From Albugo candida (lineage: Eukaryota; Oomycota; Peronosporomycetes; Albuginales): a stretch of DNA of 64,000 nucleotides. The stretch is from positions 186,001-250,000 of the forward strand of contig JBDOQK010000031.1 in NCBI GenBank assembly GCA_040437565.1, in the 5' to 3' direction. Each line of letters starts with the position of its first letter. Within the stretch, counting starts at the first letter, position 1. Below the pieces are notes generated by a model. That model did no database searches. It was given only the letters and a program-made list of their open reading frames with translations, and was not told where the DNA came from. The position numbers and the translations under genes were made by a program. Of the stretch, positions 60,331 to 64,000 are shown piece by piece.

Positions 60331-63300
60331 CTAGGATTGGTCATAGTTGGCTTTCCTGGTGAGAAATACTTCGATCGTTTTGTTGAGAGCATTCGTCAGC
60401 GCGGAAGCAATAAACTCTGGAGTTTCTCGGCATCCAATTTCAAGTTTAGATGCCGCTGTTGGTACAAAAAATCGTTTTCCTCGAGAATGACGTAGTCCTT
60501 TCCCAGCTGCATGCGCCAGAGAAGATTGCCATAGCTCCATTTCTTGCATTGTGGCCGCTACAAGGATAATCTCATTTTGTATCTTCTGGATCACTTGACC
60601 ATTATCGATCGCTAGCGATAGAATTCCTTTCTCTCGTTCCGAACTCCGAATTCGAATGGTTAGTGGCTCGGCGAGCTCCGTGACGAATCGTACGTTTCCG
60701 AGTGGAACGATTCCACGCAGCTCCTTGGACACTGTAAAGTAGTAGAGACAATTCCGGCTCAGTACAAACCATCGTTTGGAGCTAGTGAACCCGCTTTTCT
60801 TCAGCAAGTAGCCATTCAAACTTGTGTCCGATGGCCAGAGTTCTTGCTCATCTGCGATTGCCGACATGGACCCAAAACAAGCGCGCATGGTGTCGCTGAA
60901 GATTTGCATGTGGCGCTGATGGGCTTCAAAGGATTTCCATGTTGGATGAAGACGAGGACCGGTAGGAAGACTGTCGACACCGACACTTAAATGAAGACAT
61001 ATCTTGGATCCTTTCGAGTGTTCGACACGATATATGTAGCACAGCGGTGTTGTCCAGTTGACGACTGGAGTCGTGCCCATTCCAACTTCGATGTATAAAG
61101 CCCGCTCTTCCGTAACGATGATCCAATGCGTCAGATCCACCTTCTGTGGATCTTCTATCTCCCTTGTCTGCTGCTGTGCTTGCAACACGCACTCCTCCAG
61201 ACTTTCGAATTGAAGTGTAATTGGCCGACTGGCTCCCCGCAGCAATCGCATCGTTTCATGGAACCCAATGCCTCGAACATCTACACCACAAACGCCAATC
61301 AGGAAATCGCCATTTTGAAGAATTTTATGACTTGAGCTTAGTTTCGTTTTGACTCGAAATTGTGCGCTTAAGGCATCAAATGATTTGATTGTGACATTTT
61401 CACAGTAGAAATCGGATTCTAGCTCCAAGCCGAGTCTTTTATCAAGAAATTCGACTTCATATTGGAGCTTGCGGACGCCATCTTCTTTCTTGTCTTCAGC
61501 TTCCTGCAATGTCCGGCGGAAGGAGCTCGTCAGCTCTTTGATCGTATCGGCGTTCTGTGTCTGTGTACGAGCATCTCGGACAAATTCATCGGCTGATACG
61601 CGTTGCGTGATCTCGAAATAAAACAGAATTTTTTCCTCCATCAATTTGTTCCCTCCCGTGCGTCTCAGTAATTCGTGTGCGATGACATCCACTTCTTTGT
61701 AGCATTTGAGCTCATTGCATCGGCCAAATACTCGTGGTTTTCGAATTCGTTGGACTTTATTCCGTTCATGATACGATCGATTTCGAACGCCTTGTGAAGC
61801 TCGCGAAGCGAAATCAAAGATACCGGCGACAGGCTTTACAGGCAATCCGATGATTCCCGTGATCGTACCCTTCACAAAGCCAATTGTTCCATTCTCTCTT
61901 GTTCCTCGCACAGGTCCGAGCACAAGTCCAGCGACACCTTCATACAGCCCAAGACTCAGTTCCTTGGAGCCTTGAATCAATCCCTCGCGGATACTTCGCA
62001 CGTGATGACGTCGAGCTCGAGCGCGTGTCTGCTGATAATGATCATCCATGCTCATGGTGGCTAGCCCTTGACCAAATGTGCCTGAGATCTTGCTGGCCGC
62101 ATCAAATGTCCCATCCAGTGTGTTGGACACGAGACTCGCTGTACCCTTTGCAACTCCCATACGGAAGCCTTTCGCACCAATTTTAAGTCCATCCAATGGC
62201 TCATATACGAAATCACGGACGCCGGTGCCAATATGATCGAGAAATCCGACGGGATTTCCTAGAAAATCAAAAGAGCCCAAGATGATATGCAATTGCTTCC
62301 ACAATTGCCGTGTATAATACTTGGAAACGCGTCGAATAAGATCTCCGCTCGTCCCAAACGCATGCTCGATCATGAGTGCATTCAGTCGAACAGGAGCGTT
62401 GTCCAAGTCTGGAACGTGCATGCTCAGATTCGGGAGTATCCAAGAGCCTTCACTTTTGTCATGAGATCCTGCTGTCATCTCCGTAGACGTCGATCCTGAG
62501 CGGTAAAGCGCATCTGGAGCCATTCCGACTTGGAAAGAAGTCGTATCTCTCAAAAGAATCGAAGTACTTGCTTGGAAAACATCGGATCGAAACGTGATAT
62601 CAATCTCTATCGGATGAATGTGAAGAAGAGCAAAGTACACTTTTTGCATTTCTTCCGATGGAGGTGCCGTGAAATGACTCAAGCTGTTTAACGGATCCAA
62701 TTCTTCGCTGTGAATGCTTTCCTTCAGATTCGCCAGAGCTTCTATCATCGTCTCAATGGAGTCCGTTTTCATGCAAATTTCGCCGTGACGGAGTTTGTAA
62801 TCTTTTCGACTCCACGGATCCGATAAAATCTGTCGAATACAAAGTGAGACCGAGAAGACAATTGTTTGATTGAGGATTCCTACCGCATTGAGAAACATTC
62901 GAGAAGAATGTAGCAGTTCCTCGTCCAGTTGCACGATCATCGGGTACAGCCAGAAGGAACAATGCTCAAAGTACGCCGTTGTGCCTTGCTCATTCGACCA
63001 CGTGCAGCAAAAGTGTACAGAAGCGAGATTAGCTTGACGATAATGGCAGTCGGCACAGACAAAGATACTCGATTCGTCGGTGGGTGTAGCGTTCTGAGAA
63101 TCAACAAGTTGTGGGCTGGACAGCACAGTCGAAGCTTGTTGACTCGTGCTGGTGTCCATGCGCTCCAGCGTATCGGCTGGAATCTCTCGGCGTGGACATA
63201 ACAGCTTGATAAAAGTAGCTTCATTGCTTTGATTATCAGCTTCGAAATCGTCCATTGTCACTTGCAGTCGCATTTTCTCACCAGAGCGTGCGTAATGGAT

Positions 63301-64000
63301 ACTGACACCTCCGAAGAAGATATACACAAGTTCCATTGGAATCTCATTCACACACGAGATGCCAACTCCTTCGGTTCGTAGCTGAAGGAATACTCTCGGG
63401 CCAAACGCATTGGTCGCTTCTGTCAAACTCGAGCTACTCGAAGCGCACGAATCGATCGTTCGTAGCTCGTGTTTCGACTCTTTCTCATCAAAGTCTTCTT
63501 CGCCGCCTTCAAAGAGTTCGAGAACTTTAGTTGGCCCATCCGCTCGAATGCGAACATGCACAAACGTTTTGGCACTTTGTGTCGGCATCTTTGGCACTTC
63601 CTTTGCAGATCGTGACGCTTGTTTGAGCTCCTTCCAATCGATCCAGTCTTCACGAGCCTTATCTGTGGATGTCTGAAGATGGTGAAGCCATTTACGGGCT
63701 TCCTCCAACGTGAGCGCCTTGAGATCGTACGTTTTTGTCGGTGTTACAATGGAAAACTGTTTTGATCTCACGTGCGGTCGTGACGACTTTCGTACCGCAC
63801 ATATCGCCACAGTCGATCGATCATCGACTGCTGGACTTTGAACGCTGTACCAAACATTCTCAGACGGGTCAAATGTGTTCAAAGGAGAGGATAATTGCCC
63901 ACGTGACAGCAGTCCAAGTCGCATCAAACGCGTAGCAACCTCCAAAGCTTTTGCTCGTTTGAGCTGCTTGTTGGCTATCAAAAACTCGACAATATTTCGA
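60331..64000 (-). CDS. VPS13: VPS13-family lipid transfer protein, C-terminal part with PDZ and PH domains (5' truncated by window edge)
   Basis: The frame is open to the right edge, so the last 1222 residues are seen and the start lies outside. The VPS13 C-terminal region is clear: LGSFDFLGNPVGFLDHIGTG and VRDFVYEPLDGL near 62200-62290, then amphipathic glycine-rich helices (FVKGTITGIIGLPVKPVAGI). After it comes a PDZ-like domain (about 61445-61200; ILQNGDFLIGVCGVDVRG) and a PH domain near the end (about 60830-60500; GYLLKKSGFTSSKRWFVLS). At the far N-terminal side of the visible part, IVEFLIANKQLKRAKALEV and VWYSVQ suggest the end of a DEP domain, followed by a PH-like strand-helix piece (FSIVTPTKTYDL). 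VPS13 proteins move lipids between membranes at contact sites; PDZ, PH and DEP parts could choose the membrane. The VPS13 call is firm, the DEP call tentative. Confidence 0.88.
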   Translation of the reverse strand, partial: RNIVEFLIANKQLKRAKALEVATRLMRLGLLSRGQLSSPLNTFDPSENVWYSVQSPAVDDRSTVAICAVRKSSRPHVRSKQFSIVTPTKTYDLKALTLEEARKWLHHLQTSTDKAREDWIDWKELKQASRSAKEVPKMPTQSAKTFVHVRIRADGPTKVLELFEGGEEDFDEKESKHELRTIDSCASSSSSLTEATNAFGPRVFLQLRTEGVGISCVNEIPMELVYIFFGGVSIHYARSGEKMRLQVTMDDFEADNQSNEATFIKLLCPRREIPADTLERMDTSTSQQASTVLSSPQLVDSQNATPTDESSIFVCADCHYRQANLASVHFCCTWSNEQGTTAYFEHCSFWLYPMIVQLDEELLHSSRMFLNAVGILNQTIVFSVSLCIRQILSDPWSRKDYKLRHGEICMKTDSIETMIEALANLKESIHSEELDPLNSLSHFTAPPSEEMQKVYFALLHIHPIEIDITFRSDVFQASTSILLRDTTSFQVGMAPDALYRSGSTSTEMTAGSHDKSEGSWILPNLSMHVPDLDNAPVRLNALMIEHAFGTSGDLIRRVSKYYTRQLWKQLHIILGSFDFLGNPVGFLDHIGTGVRDFVYEPLDGLKIGAKGFRMGVAKGTASLVSNTLDGTFDAASKISGTFGQGLATMSMDDHYQQTRARARRHHVRSIREGLIQGSKELSLGLYEGVAGLVLGPVRGTRENGTIGFVKGTITGIIGLPVKPVAGIFDFASRASQGVRNRSYHERNKVQRIRKPRVFGRCNELKCYKEVDVIAHELLRRTGGNKLMEEKILFYFEITQRVSADEFVRDARTQTQNADTIKELTSSFRRTLQEAEDKKEDGVRKLQYEVEFLDKRLGLELESDFYCENVTIKSFDALSAQFRVKTKLSSSHKILQNGDFLIGVCGVDVRGIGFHETMRLLRGASRPITLQFESLEECVLQAQQQTREIEDPQKVDLTHWIIVTEERALYIEVGMGTTPVVNWTTPLCYIYRVEHSKGSKICLHLSVGVDSLPTGPRLHPTWKSFEAHQRHMQIFSDTMRACFGSMSAIADEQELWPSDTSLNGYLLKKSGFTSSKRWFVLSRNCLYYFTVSKELRGIVPLGNVRFVTELAEPLTIRIRSSEREKGILSLAIDNGQVIQKIQNEIILVAATMQEMELWQSSLAHAAGKGLRHSRGKRFFVPTAASKLEIGCRETPEFIASALTNALNKTIEVFLTRKANYDQS

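Overview
The window is a piece of nuclear DNA from a eukaryote, most likely an oomycete and perhaps a white-rust Albugo type (inference). The grounds are an AT-leaning base composition, very short GT-AG introns (39-63 bp in every gene I could splice), a centriolar-type LRRC45, a START-like plus FYVE protein, a myosin carrying a calponin-homology domain, and a VPS13 with extra PDZ and PH domains. There are no operons, CRISPR arrays or bacterial genes.

Layout from left to right: the C-terminal end of a UBR-type ubiquitin ligase (1-1100, +); a decayed Ty1/Copia LTR retrotransposon (3077-7655); a gene-poor stretch holding a broken unidentified gene and a 23-residue EF-Tu relic; a giant NUP188/NUP205-type nucleoporin (11010-17154, +); a small endosulfine-like candidate (17750-18482, +); pyruvate dehydrogenase E1 alpha (18662-19984, -); mitochondrial EF-Tu (21996-23243, +); a START/FYVE protein (26130-28127, -); a CH-domain myosin (31027-35638, +); LRRC45 (35731-37781, -); GPI mannosyltransferase III PIG-B in 11 exons (38226-40277, -); a TauE/SafE anion exporter in 8 exons (43266-45274, -); an AGK-AGPR arginine-biosynthesis fusion (45381-47836, -) divergent from a mitochondrial-type glutamine-using carbamoyl-phosphate synthase (48067-53987, +); then a compact block of a long coiled-coil protein, RabGGTase alpha, a VPS38/UVRAG/ATG14-family protein, and the C-terminal part of VPS13 (60331-64000, -).

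The main caveat is structural. Nine runs of exactly 100 N occur. Eight of them sit between two identical copies of the flanking sequence (19, 66, 66, 183, 241, 353, 1282 and 2615 bp). In the four places where the gap falls inside a protein-coding gene (endosulfine-like, AGK-AGPR, CPS, coiled coil), removing one copy plus the N run restores one continuous reading frame of sensible length. I therefore read these as unmerged contig overlaps rather than true tandem duplications. The collapsed window would be about 58.4 kb, and the apparent second EF-Tu, second FYVE and second CPS segments are not extra genes.

Functionally, the most coherent unit is the divergent AGK-AGPR/CPS pair. Both proteins start with mitochondrial-type presequences and share a 230-bp intergenic region. 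The CPS keeps most of the N-acetylglutamate contact residues of animal CPS1, so the substrate of one enzyme may activate the other. The right end groups endomembrane genes (RabGGTase alpha, VPS38/ATG14-like, VPS13) with only about 50-65 bp between coding regions.
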